Shown here: one piece after another, positions 37,834 through 46,117 of the stretch
Layout of the letters: every line of letters begins with the position of its first letter
Numbering within the stretch: position 1 is the stretch's first letter
DNA from: CAYYFX01 sp964571855
GTDB taxonomy: Bacteria; ARS69
Assembly (NCBI GenBank): GCA_964571855.1
Contig: CAZNDO010000002.1
Span: forward strand, 496,001 to 560,000
Reading direction: 5' to 3'
Length of the DNA stretch: 64,000 nucleotides
Notes under the pieces: generated by a model
The model's database searches: none
What the model saw: only the letters and a program-made list of their open reading frames with translations
Told to the model about the DNA's origin: nothing
Program-made: the position numbers and the translations under genes

Positions 37834-39651
37834 GTGGGGCGTTTCGCGAACATCGGCACGCCGGCCGCCCTCGCGCTCCTGCTCGCCGCGTTTCTCGCGC
37901 TGCGCCTGCCGTTCCTCACGGATGACCTGCCCGCCCCGCTCGCGGGCTACTACCAGGACGTCGCCTCCCCGCTGTTCGACGAGGGTTGGTGGACGGCGAA
38001 TGCGCGGCACTTCGTCCTGACCGGCCGCTTCGCGGGGACGGGACTGGATCTCCTCTGGATCAGCCCCGTGTTCACCGCGGGCGCGACCGCGGCGTTCGCG
38101 GCGCTCGGGCCGACGCTCGGCGCCGCGCGGCTCGCCGCCGTCCTCGCCGGCGCCGCGGGCCTGGTCTTCCTCGTGCTGGCGGGTCTGCCCCGCCGCGCAG
38201 ACCCGGCGCTGCGTCGCACCACGCTGCTCGCCGGCGCCCTTCTCGCCGCGAGCGCCCCGGCCGCGCATCTCTCGCGGCTGGCCCTGCCGGAGTCCGCCGG
38301 CACGACCCTCGGCCTCGCGGCGGCCTGGTGGCTTCTCCGCGGGCCGCGTGCGGAGCTCGGCGCCGGGGTGCTCGTCGGCCTCGCCCTGCTCGCGAAGCCG
38401 CACTTCGTCTTCCTTGTGCCCGCGTTCCTGGCCACCGCGGGTGTGGTCGCGCGCGCCGGGGAGCGCCCGGTCGCCGGCGCGGCGCTCCGCCTCGCCGCGG
38501 GTGCGGCGGCGCCCTTGCTCGCCTGGGCGCTCGTGGCCGCGATGCAGGCGGCCGCCGTGCGCGAGGTGCTCGACTTCTACGACATGGGCCGGTGGATCAC
38601 GCGCCCGGCGGAGGGCGTCCCCGCGCTCGCCGCGGCCGCGAAGCCGATCCTGCAGACCCTCGCGGTGGGCGTCGTGTACCGGCATCCCGTGGCGGCGGCG
38701 CTTCCCGGCCTCTTCGTGCTCGCCGCGCTCGCGCTGCCCCGGGCCCTCACCGCGGGACGCGTGCCGCCCGTCGTGACGCTCTTCGGCGCGTGGGCGCTGT
38801 GCGGCGGTCTGCTGGTGGCCGCGTCGCCGTTCCAGCCGATGCGCTACTTCGTCCCGCTCCTCCCCGCATGGGCGTTCCTCGCCGCGTGGCTGGTCGCGGG
38901 CGCGGGACCGCCGGACGCGCCATCCCGCGGGGAGCGCGCGCTCCGGCTGGGGATCGCGGCGCTGCTCGGCGCCCAGATCGCGTTCGCCGCGCTTGCCGCC
39001 ACGCTCGCGCCGGACCTCGCGGCCCGCGCGACGGCCGGCGATCTGGACCCCCTCCGCCCCCTGGAGTTCCACCTCACGCCGTTCCTCCTGGCGCTCGCCC
39101 GCGACCGCTCCCTCGACGCCTTCGCTCCGCTCCACACGCAGCAGGCGCTGATCGCGGCGCTGGTGTCGTGCGGCGCGCTCGCCGCCGGGGCCGGCGCCCT
39201 CGCGGCCCCGCTGCTCGCCCGCGCGCTCGCCCCGGTCTTCCGCGCCGGCGCGCTCCCGCCGCGGATCGCGCGCGTGCTGCTCGCGGCGCTCGTCCTGTCG
39301 GCCGTGCTGCCGTGGATCCCCTCGCTCCGGAACCGCGCGCGCACGATCGCCGCGATGGGCGAGGACCTCGCGCGGCGGCTGCCGCCCGGCGCGGTCGTGT
39401 CGCCGGGCGGCACGTACGCGCTCGGGACCCCGTTCCGCTTCGACTCGGACGCCGTGCGCCGGCACGCGCGCACCGACCCGGGTCCGGACGTCACGCACGT
39501 GGTGGCGCTCGAGTCGCACCCGTGGATCGGACGCGTGCGCGACGGCGGCATCGCGGCCGCGCTCGGCGCGCACCGGATCGCGGGGTACGCGCTCACCGGC
39601 GGGTACGTCGTGGGCCTGTACGCGCTGGACCGCCCCGGGACCGCGCCATGA
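37834..39651 (+). CDS. GT-C-type membrane glycosyltransferase (ArnT/PMT-like)
   Basis: A 605-residue protein with a dozen or more hydrophobic segments. GTG at 37834 follows GGGAGGTGA. After the first membrane helix comes DVASPLFDEGWWTANARH, matching the D-E loop of polyprenyl-phosphate-sugar-dependent GT-C enzymes, in which the Asp is catalytic. The remainder alternates membrane helices with short loops and ends in a small periplasmic part. Enzymes of this kind move a sugar from a lipid carrier to a protein or glycolipid outside the membrane. Donor and acceptor cannot be inferred. It overlaps the following SGNH hydrolase gene by ATGA, so the two are coupled. Confidence 0.8.
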   Translation: MGRFANIGTPAALALLLAAFLALRLPFLTDDLPAPLAGYYQDVASPLFDEGWWTANARHFVLTGRFAGTGLDLLWISPVFTAGATAAFAALGPTLGAARLAAVLAGAAGLVFLVLAGLPRRADPALRRTTLLAGALLAASAPAAHLSRLALPESAGTTLGLAAAWWLLRGPRAELGAGVLVGLALLAKPHFVFLVPAFLATAGVVARAGERPVAGAALRLAAGAAAPLLAWALVAAMQAAAVREVLDFYDMGRWITRPAEGVPALAAAAKPILQTLAVGVVYRHPVAAALPGLFVLAALALPRALTAGRVPPVVTLFGAWALCGGLLVAASPFQPMRYFVPLLPAWAFLAAWLVAGAGPPDAPSRGERALRLGIAALLGAQIAFAALAATLAPDLAARATAGDLDPLRPLEFHLTPFLLALARDRSLDAFAPLHTQQALIAALVSCGALAAGAGALAAPLLARALAPVFRAGALPPRIARVLLAALVLSAVLPWIPSLRNRARTIAAMGEDLARRLPPGAVVSPGGTYALGTPFRFDSDAVRRHARTDPGPDVTHVVALESHPWIGRVRDGGIAAALGAHRIAGYALTGGYVVGLYALDRPGTAP

Positions 39652-41290
39652 CGCGGGCGTCCGTCGCCGTGGCGACGATCCTCGGCTTCGCCCTCGCGCC
39701 GCCGGCGCGCGCCGGCGAGCTGCCGCGAAGCGCCGCGGACATCCTCTTCGTCGGGGACAGCGTCACCGCCGGCGTCCACTTCATGGCGCTCGACGACTCC
39801 TCCGCGGCGCAGGCGTGGCCCGCCGAGGTGTCCGCCGCCCTCGGCTTCGCGCTGCCGGACGCGCGCTTCCCGCGCCCCTACCCGCTGGACTTCCGCGGAC
39901 TCGCGCGCCACGGCATCGGGCTCGGCGGATGGCGGTTCCCGTGGAACGCGCTGCCGGTCCTGAAGCCCAGGCATCCGCGCTTCCGTCCCCGGGAGCCACG
40001 GCCGGTCGTCGCCGTGCCGGGCGAGACGCTCGCCGAGTTCCTTCGCCTCGAGTCCGGGACGCGCCGCCCGGGATCCACGGGATGGATCTTCGGCGCGATG
40101 CTCCTCCCCGACGGCCGCACCGCGCTCGAGGTGGCCCGGGAGAACCCGGAGCGTCCGTCGTGGGTACTGGCGTTCCTGGGCGCGAACGACCTCCTTGCGC
40201 ACTTCGGGATCGTGGGCGACGCCGCGCCTCCCGCGCCCGACGCGTTCGCCCGCGACCTCGCGGTCCTCGTGCGCGGCCTGCGCGAGGCGATGTCCCCCGC
40301 GGCGCCCGCGGCGCAGCTCCTGCTCGCCACGCTCCCCGACGTGACGGCGCTCCCGTTCCTGCAGCCCGCGCCCGGCGGCGCGCGCGACGCCGACGGCCGG
40401 CCGTTGCCGCCCGGGACGAGGGTCTCGGCGTTCCTCCTGCCCTACCGGGACGATCGCTTCGCGGCGGACGAGGTCTGGACGGCCCCGGAACTGGCGGCCA
40501 TCCGCGAACACGCCGCCGCGTACAACGACTCCGTCCGCGCGCTGTGCGCGCGGGAGGGCTGCACCGTGCTGGAGATCGGGATGCTGCTGGACCGGCTCGC
40601 GGACGATCCGGGTTCGCCACGCCCCGCTCGCCCCACTTCAGCCCCGACCTGCACCACCCGTCGTCCCGCACCCATCGCGCGGTCGCTGCGCTCGCGCTGG
40701 AGACGATGGCGCGCGTCGCCGGCGTGCCGGCGCCGCCGCTGCGCGAGCCCCCGCGCCCGGCCCTGCCGTCCGCGGCCGATCTGGAGGGCGCCGCCCATCG
40801 CCGGGCGGACGCCCTCATGCGCGTCACGCTCCTCGGCATGGAGACCGGCGAGTTCCCGCCCGGGCCCACGTGGCGCGGGGCGCTGGAGGCCGCGGGCATT
40901 GCCGGCGCGGACCGACCGGGCGACGCCGCCCTCGGCGCCCTGCTCGCGCTCGACAGCTCGCCCGGCCCCTTCTCCACGCGCTGGCTCTCGCGGGGAACGC
41001 TGGCCGCGCGGGTGGACGCGGTCCGGGATCGCGACGGCGAGCTGCGCCTCGGCCGGCGCGCCGCGCAGCTGCGCGCGGGCCTCGCGCTGGAGCCGCTCGG
41101 CGCGTGGCACTGGACCCGCCTGGAGGCCGGCTGGCGCGCGGACGTGGACGACGCCGCCGGCTGGTACGTCCGCGCGGAGCACCGCGTCCTGCTCCTCGAG
41201 GCCGGTTCCGACACGTTCGCCCCGCGGGAAGCGCGCCTCGGGCTGCGGTGGGGCGGCACGCGCGGCCGCCCCGGGCATCACGGCAACTGA
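39648..41290 (+). pseudogene. Exported SGNH/GDSL-type hydrolase interrupted by a one-base frameshift
   Basis: The first part (from ATG 39648) has a signal peptide and SGNH blocks: ILFVGDSVTAG with the nucleophile Ser, and LAFLGAND. Good coding ends near 40610. The conserved last block SPDLHHPSSRTHR, with the Asp-x-x-His of the triad, is found in the -1 frame and continues to a stop at 41290. Adding one G to the run at 40610-40612 would restore a single protein of about 547 residues. After the break the original frame turns into Arg-rich shadow sequence without a stop for 2 kb. So this is either a recent inactivation or a base lost from a G-run in the assembly. It overlaps the glycosyltransferase gene and may modify its product. 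Confidence 0.75.
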
Positions 41291-41297
41291 AGCCGCA

Positions 41298-42341
41298 TCA
41301 CTCCTCCGCCGCTTCCTTCCACTTCGGCCGCCACGACAGGCCGAGCCGCAGGATCCGCTCCACGAGGTCCGGGTACTCCAGCCCGCCGGCCCGCGCGGAC
41401 TTCGCGAAGTCCTCGTCGTGCGCCAGGTCCGGGTTCGGGTTCGCCTCGATCACGTGCACCCGGCCGTCCTCGCCCAGGCGCATGTCCACGCGCGCGTACC
41501 CGGACAGGCCGAGCACCTTGTACACCTGCCGGCCGATGCGCTCGATGCGCCGGCGCACCTCGTCCGGGATCTCCGCCGCCTCGGTCTGGATGTCCCGGGC
41601 GATCTGGTAGCGCACGTCCCACTTGACCTTCTCGGTGGCGATGCGCGGCACGCCCTCCGGCCACTTGTTGAACTTCATCTCCCACACCGGGAACGTTTCC
41701 ACGCGCGTGTTCCCGATCAGGCCGAGGTAGACCTCCCGCCCGTCGATGAACTCCTCCGCCATCACGTCCGTGCCGTAGGTGTCGTGCATGAACGCCACGC
41801 GCTCCGCCAGCTTCTCCTCGTTCGACACGATGGACGCCTGCGCGATCCCCAGCGAGGCGTCCTCGAACGACGACTTCACGATCAGCGGGTACGTCACCCG
41901 CGTGGGCCGCCGGAACTTCCGCCCGCGCGGGAACACCACGCAGCGCGGGTTCGGCACGCGGTGGTACGTGAGGATCTTCTTCGTCAGCAGCTTGTCGTGC
42001 GCCAGCACGAGGCCGCGCGGGTTGCATCCGGTGTACGCCTGCCGCGCGAGCTCCAGGTACGAGATGACCGCCTGCCCGTACATGGTCACGCCGTGGAACT
42101 CCTCCAGCACGTTGAACACGAGGTCCGGGCGGAAGTCGTGGATGGCGGACCGGATCACGCCGAGATCGTCGTGCACGCCGAGCGCGCGGCCCTCGTGGCC
42201 GAGCTGCTCCAGCGCCCAGAGCACGTCGTACTCGGTCTTGACCGGGTCCACCTCCCTGTCGGACATGCCCTGCAGGCTGTCCGGCGGGACCAGCTCCTCG
42301 TGCATGAGGACCAGCACCCGCAGCGGGCGGCGGCGGCTCAT
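41298..42341 (-). CDS. ATP-grasp ligase, D-Ala-D-Ala ligase-like
   Basis: A 347-residue cytoplasmic protein with the D-alanine ligase type of ATP-grasp fold. Blocks seen are VFNVLEEFHG (residues about 75-85), YTGCNPRGLVLAHDKLLTK, YPLIVKSSFEDASLGI, VMAEEFIDGREVYLGLIGN and the metal-binding VHVIEANPNPDL. It should form an amide or peptide bond through an acyl-phosphate. The enzyme lacks the exact motifs of peptidoglycan Ddl and is probably a ligase of a specialised pathway. Its ATG overlaps the stop of the zinc-peptidase gene (42338-42341), and an asparagine-synthetase-like gene lies upstream on the same strand. A second ATP-grasp enzyme is at 49709. Confidence 0.85.
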   Translation of the reverse strand: MSRRRPLRVLVLMHEELVPPDSLQGMSDREVDPVKTEYDVLWALEQLGHEGRALGVHDDLGVIRSAIHDFRPDLVFNVLEEFHGVTMYGQAVISYLELARQAYTGCNPRGLVLAHDKLLTKKILTYHRVPNPRCVVFPRGRKFRRPTRVTYPLIVKSSFEDASLGIAQASIVSNEEKLAERVAFMHDTYGTDVMAEEFIDGREVYLGLIGNTRVETFPVWEMKFNKWPEGVPRIATEKVKWDVRYQIARDIQTEAAEIPDEVRRRIERIGRQVYKVLGLSGYARVDMRLGEDGRVHVIEANPNPDLAHDEDFAKSARAGGLEYPDLVERILRLGLSWRPKWKEAAEE

Positions 42342-43417
42342 CGCGTCAGCCGGTGGTGGCCGCCGTGCAGGTGGTTCATCGTCTGCACGGTCAGCATGAT
42401 CGTGGCGTCCAGCGTGGCGGCCTGCTCGTCGCCGGGCAGCACGAGGTCCAGCTCCCGCGCGCGCTCGATCATCTCGCCCAGCACCTGCTGGATCGTGTAC
42501 TGGTACTGCCCCGTCCACCGCGCCACCTGCGCGCGCACGAACGGGCTCACGCGCCGGAGGAACCGCGCCGCGCTCACCGCGCGCTCGCCCTTCTCGCGCG
42601 GGCGGAACAGGCGCCGGAGATCCCGGTCGTAGAAGTCCGGGATGTCCTCGCCGTAGCGTCGCCGCTTGTCCGCGTAGTAGCTCCGCAGGGTCGTGCCGAG
42701 CTGCCCGATGGACTCGGTCCGCTCGCGGTTGCGCACGGGCGGGCGCACGTCCGCGATCTCCGCCATGAGCCGGTCCACGTACTCCAGCTTCCTCAGCGCC
42801 GGCCAGCCGGCGTAGCGCTTGCGCCACTGCGACGCGGGGCGCAGCCACACCGCGAACGTCTCCGCGAAATCCTCCGCGGGATGGCTCTGCGCGTACCAGT
42901 AGTCCAGGTGCAGCACGAAGCGCTTGCTGTAAGGGCGGGGCTGGTAGGTGGCGGTGTACTTCTGGGAGTAGTTCCCGAAGGTCTCGCGCCAGTCCTTCCG
43001 CCGGTGGAGGCGGTACGCGTTGTCGATGGCGTGCCCGGTCTCGTGCCGCAGCAGGCGCAGGCACCACTCCTCGGTCCCGCCCTCCACGTCCAGCATCTGC
43101 GCGCGCTCGAGCCGCTTGAGCCGCGGGTGCACCACGAAGAACGGGATGGCCACGCCCGGCACGCCGTCCGGCGAGAACCACTCCGACGAGATCCAGAAGT
43201 GCGGCCGGAAGCGCAGCCCCTTCCGCTCCAGCTCCCGGTGGATCTGTTCGATCCGCCCCTGCAGCGGGTCCAGCGTCAGCTTCAGGTCCTTGAGCCGCCA
43301 GTCCAGCAGTTGCTCATCGTCGAGGCGCGTCCAGTCCGCGCGCGCGCGGCGACGCGGCGCCTTCCGGGCGGCGGCGCGGGCGCGCGGCCGCGGGCGGGGC
43401 GTTCGGCGTGCGGGGAT
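42338..43417 (-). CDS. Putative zinc-binding metallopeptidase with apparent non-AUG start
   Basis: The zinc site HETGHAIDNAYRLH (HExxH with a later His) and the following YVLHLDYWYAQSHPAEDFAETFAVWL are those of a family of soluble zinc-binding peptidases that are often found beside ATP-grasp ligases. Family-like coding continues upstream of the first in-frame GTG (43162) through DWTRLDDEQLLDWRLKDLKL and HFWISSEWFSPDG. From the in-frame stop (43493-43495) to that GTG there is no ATG, GTG or TTG. An ATC at 43417 follows GGGAGAGGA by four bases and is my tentative start (359 residues). A lost base upstream is the alternative. It overlaps the ATP-grasp gene by 4 bases. Confidence 0.75.
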   Translation of the reverse strand: MPARRTPRPRPRARAAARKAPRRRARADWTRLDDEQLLDWRLKDLKLTLDPLQGRIEQIHRELERKGLRFRPHFWISSEWFSPDGVPGVAIPFFVVHPRLKRLERAQMLDVEGGTEEWCLRLLRHETGHAIDNAYRLHRRKDWRETFGNYSQKYTATYQPRPYSKRFVLHLDYWYAQSHPAEDFAETFAVWLRPASQWRKRYAGWPALRKLEYVDRLMAEIADVRPPVRNRERTESIGQLGTTLRSYYADKRRRYGEDIPDFYDRDLRRLFRPREKGERAVSAARFLRRVSPFVRAQVARWTGQYQYTIQQVLGEMIERARELDLVLPGDEQAATLDATIMLTVQTMNHLHGGHHRLTR

Positions 43418-43565
43418 CGGTCCTCTCCCGTCGGGGCTCCGGGCACGGGCGCGCCCTCGCCCCCGCCCCCGTCGCGGCGCTCCTGCCGCAGTCTATCGGC
43501 CCTTCGCACTCCTGGCAAAAGGACGCGGCCCGGCGTCGGGCCCGGTGTCGGGCCCGGCGCGCCGC

Positions 43566-45386
43566 CTACGGCCCCTCGCGGAGGATCTCCCGGGGATCGG
43601 CCACCGCGAGCCGCCGCTTCGTCCACGCCTTCAGCATCGCCCACGCCACGCGCTGCGGCGTGGGCCATCCCGCGGACTCGACCGACCCCGCGAACAGCGC
43701 GGGATCGATGGGAATGCTGAATCCCTGCTTGCCGCGGTCCAGGCTCTCCGGGCCCAGCGTCCCCGCCAGCGCGCGCTTGAACAGCCCCTTCATCGCGCCG
43801 CCCGGCGTCCGCTGCGCCGCCGGCACGGAGGCCGCGAACTCCACGATCCGGTGGTCCAGCAGCGGCGGCCGCACCTCCAGCGACCAGCGCATGCTCATGC
43901 GGTCCACCTTCGTGAGCAGGTCATCCGGGAGGTACGTCTTGAGGTCCAGGTACTGCATCCGCGACCACGGATCCAGGTCCTCGCGCCAGTGCTCGCGGAA
44001 GGACCACAGGTCGTCGTACCCCGCGAAGCGGTCCGTCACCGCGCGCGGCAGCGCCGCGGCCTTGTCCGGACGGGTCATGCCGCCGTGCAGCTGGGCGTAG
44101 CGCGCCACGTCCTCCAGCCCCCAGCGGTGCAGGGAGCGTGCGGCCCCGCTCCCGCCCGGGAGGAGCCGGGCCACGGCCGCGGCCGCCGTGCGCTGCGCCG
44201 CCCGCGGCGCCACGTCCCGGCGCGCGAGCCGGCAGAACTTCCCGTAGCGCCGGTACCCGCCGAACAGCTCGTCGCCGCCGTCCCCGCTGAGCACCACCGG
44301 CACGTCGCGCCGCGCCACGCGGCACACCACCGAGGTCGGCAGCGCCGACGCGTCCGCGAAGGGCTCGTCGAACCACGCTGCCAGCTCCTCCAGCTCCGCC
44401 GCGTCCTGCGCCGGCGCCGAGTCCTCCTGCACGTGCCGGGTGCCGAAGCGCTCCGCCACGGCGCGCGCGAACGGCGCCTCACAGACGCTCGCCCCCCCGA
44501 AGCTCACCGAGAAGCTCCGCAGCTCGCCGCCCGGGGCCGCCGCGCGCCCGGCCGACGCGTACGCCGTGACCGCGGAGGAGTCGATCCCGCCGCTCAGCAG
44601 CACGCCCACCGGGACGTCGCTCACGAGGTGGTCCCGCACGCACCGCGCCAGCAGCCCCAGCAGCTCCTCCACGCATTCCGCGTCCGTGCGCCGCACCGTC
44701 CGCGCGAAGTCCGCGTCCCAGTACGCGCGGATCGCGGCGCGGCCCCCGCGCTCCCGCACGAGCGTGCACCCCGGCGGCAGCTTCCGGATCGCGCGCCACG
44801 CCGTCTTCGGCGCGGGCACGTACAGGTACGTGAGGAAGTCCCACAGCGCGGAGGCGTCCACCGCGCCGCCCGCTCCCGGCGCCGCCTCGAGGCCCTTCAG
44901 CTCCGACGCGAACGCGATCCCGGCCGGGCCCTCCGCGTAGTGCAGCGGCTTGATGCCGAGGCGATCGCGCGCCAGGAGGAGGCGACCGGCGCGCGCATCC
45001 CAGATGCCGAACGCGAACATCCCGTGCAGCCGCTCCACGACCGAATCGCCCCACGCGAGGTACCCGTGCAGGAGGACCTCGGTGTCCGTGCCGGACCGGA
45101 ACGCGTGCCCCGCGTTCTCCAGCTCCCGCCGCAGCTCCCGGAAGTTGTAGATCTCGCCGTTGTAGACGACGCAGGCCGCGCCGGCCGCGTCGGTCATCGG
45201 CTGGCGGCCGGCCTCCGAGAGGTCCAGGATGGAGAGTCGCGCGTGGGCGAACGCCGCGCGTCCCCGCGGGTCGGCCCACGAGCCCGCGTCGTCCGGGCCG
45301 CGGTGTGCCTGGCGCTTCGCCATGCGCACGGCGTCCGGCAACGCCGCCGCCCCGTCGTCACTCACGATCCCGGCAATCCCGCACAC
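43566..45386 (-). CDS. asnB: Asparagine synthetase (glutamine-hydrolysing)-like amidotransferase
   Basis: A 606-residue class II amidotransferase. The GTG at 45386 gives MCGIAG, exposing the catalytic Cys at residue 2 after Met removal. The glutaminase domain shows HRGPDDAG and YNGEIYNF; the synthetase domain has the PP-loop VLLSGGIDSSAVTAY (about residue 257) and SGDGGDELFGGY. It should transfer glutamine nitrogen to a carboxylate, classically aspartate to asparagine. Copies of this type in clusters with ATP-grasp and peptidase genes, as here, often amidate another substrate, so the product need not be asparagine. It is 148 bases upstream of the zinc-peptidase gene on the same strand. Confidence 0.88.
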   Translation of the reverse strand: MCGIAGIVSDDGAAALPDAVRMAKRQAHRGPDDAGSWADPRGRAAFAHARLSILDLSEAGRQPMTDAAGAACVVYNGEIYNFRELRRELENAGHAFRSGTDTEVLLHGYLAWGDSVVERLHGMFAFGIWDARAGRLLLARDRLGIKPLHYAEGPAGIAFASELKGLEAAPGAGGAVDASALWDFLTYLYVPAPKTAWRAIRKLPPGCTLVRERGGRAAIRAYWDADFARTVRRTDAECVEELLGLLARCVRDHLVSDVPVGVLLSGGIDSSAVTAYASAGRAAAPGGELRSFSVSFGGASVCEAPFARAVAERFGTRHVQEDSAPAQDAAELEELAAWFDEPFADASALPTSVVCRVARRDVPVVLSGDGGDELFGGYRRYGKFCRLARRDVAPRAAQRTAAAAVARLLPGGSGAARSLHRWGLEDVARYAQLHGGMTRPDKAAALPRAVTDRFAGYDDLWSFREHWREDLDPWSRMQYLDLKTYLPDDLLTKVDRMSMRWSLEVRPPLLDHRIVEFAASVPAAQRTPGGAMKGLFKRALAGTLGPESLDRGKQGFSIPIDPALFAGSVESAGWPTPQRVAWAMLKAWTKRRLAVADPREILREGP

Positions 45387-45532
45387 GTCAGGCGTCGTCT
45401 CCTGCCGGGGCCGCGCGCCGCCGGCGCGGAAGTCTAGCGTCCGCCCTCGCCGTGCGGAAGGCCCCGCGCGCCTCCCGTCGCCCCGCCTGCATGCTATCCT
45501 GCCCGCTCGGGCGTCTTCCCGGGGAGGGATCC

Positions 45533-46111
45533 GTGGCGGATCGCAACGCGCTCGCGAGGCAGGCGGTGGTCAACACGCTGACCGGCGCCGGCGTGCACGT
45601 GATCAAGCCGTTCACGATCCGCGGCTTCACGCTGCTGAACATCAACTTCACGGTCGTGGCCGTCAACGTCGCCGCCGGCGTCACGAGGGTCGTGTACGAC
45701 ACCTCCGAGGTCGGCATGGCGGAGTACGACACGGGCACGAACACGTTCCACCTCGGGTTCACGGACGCCAACTCCCTCTCGCGCAAGGCGCTCATCGTGC
45801 ACGAGTCCGTCCACGCCGTCTGCGACCTGATGAACCTCACCACGATGGACATCGGGACGTCGGAGTCCGCGGCCTACCTGGCCCAGTGCCTGTACGCGCG
45901 GGGGAACAGCACGGACCCCGACCCCGACGCGCGGCTGTACAGCGAGGACGAGGACAAGGATCGCGTGTTCAAGGTCGGCTGGGAGCTCGCCGGGAACCTG
46001 CTGGCGGGAACCGCGCCGTCCACCGCGGACTACGACCGCCTGCGCGACGCGGTGAACCGGCACCCCTACTACCGCGGCAAGGCCGGCGACAGCGCCCGGT
46101 TCAACGGCTGA
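45533..46111 (+). CDS. Small HExxH protein, putative metallopeptidase-like
   Basis: A 192-residue protein. The GTG at 45533 is chosen because GGGGAGGG lies 4 bases upstream. There is no signal peptide. The centre has ALIVHESVHAVCDLMN, a HExxH motif, followed by MDIGTSESAAYLAQ, whose Glu could be a third zinc ligand as in gluzincin-type folds. No established family is recognised. It is divergent from asnB and convergent with the ABC transporter gene, 6 bases apart. A second small HExxH protein is at 13760-14197, with no clear similarity outside the motif. Confidence 0.55.
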   Translation: MADRNALARQAVVNTLTGAGVHVIKPFTIRGFTLLNINFTVVAVNVAAGVTRVVYDTSEVGMAEYDTGTNTFHLGFTDANSLSRKALIVHESVHAVCDLMNLTTMDIGTSESAAYLAQCLYARGNSTDPDPDARLYSEDEDKDRVFKVGWELAGNLLAGTAPSTADYDRLRDAVNRHPYYRGKAGDSARFNG

Positions 46112-46117
46112 CCCGGA

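Noticed and set aside
38844..41281. Minus-strand open frames opposite the glycosyltransferase and SGNH hydrolase genes
   Set aside because: No recognisable domains and shadow-type composition; the plus strand carries catalytic blocks.
43566..45386. N-acetylglutaminylglutamine amide pathway
   Set aside because: An AsnB-like enzyme, an ATP-grasp ligase and a peptidase are present, but the ligases lack the fused acetyltransferase domain of the known synthetase.
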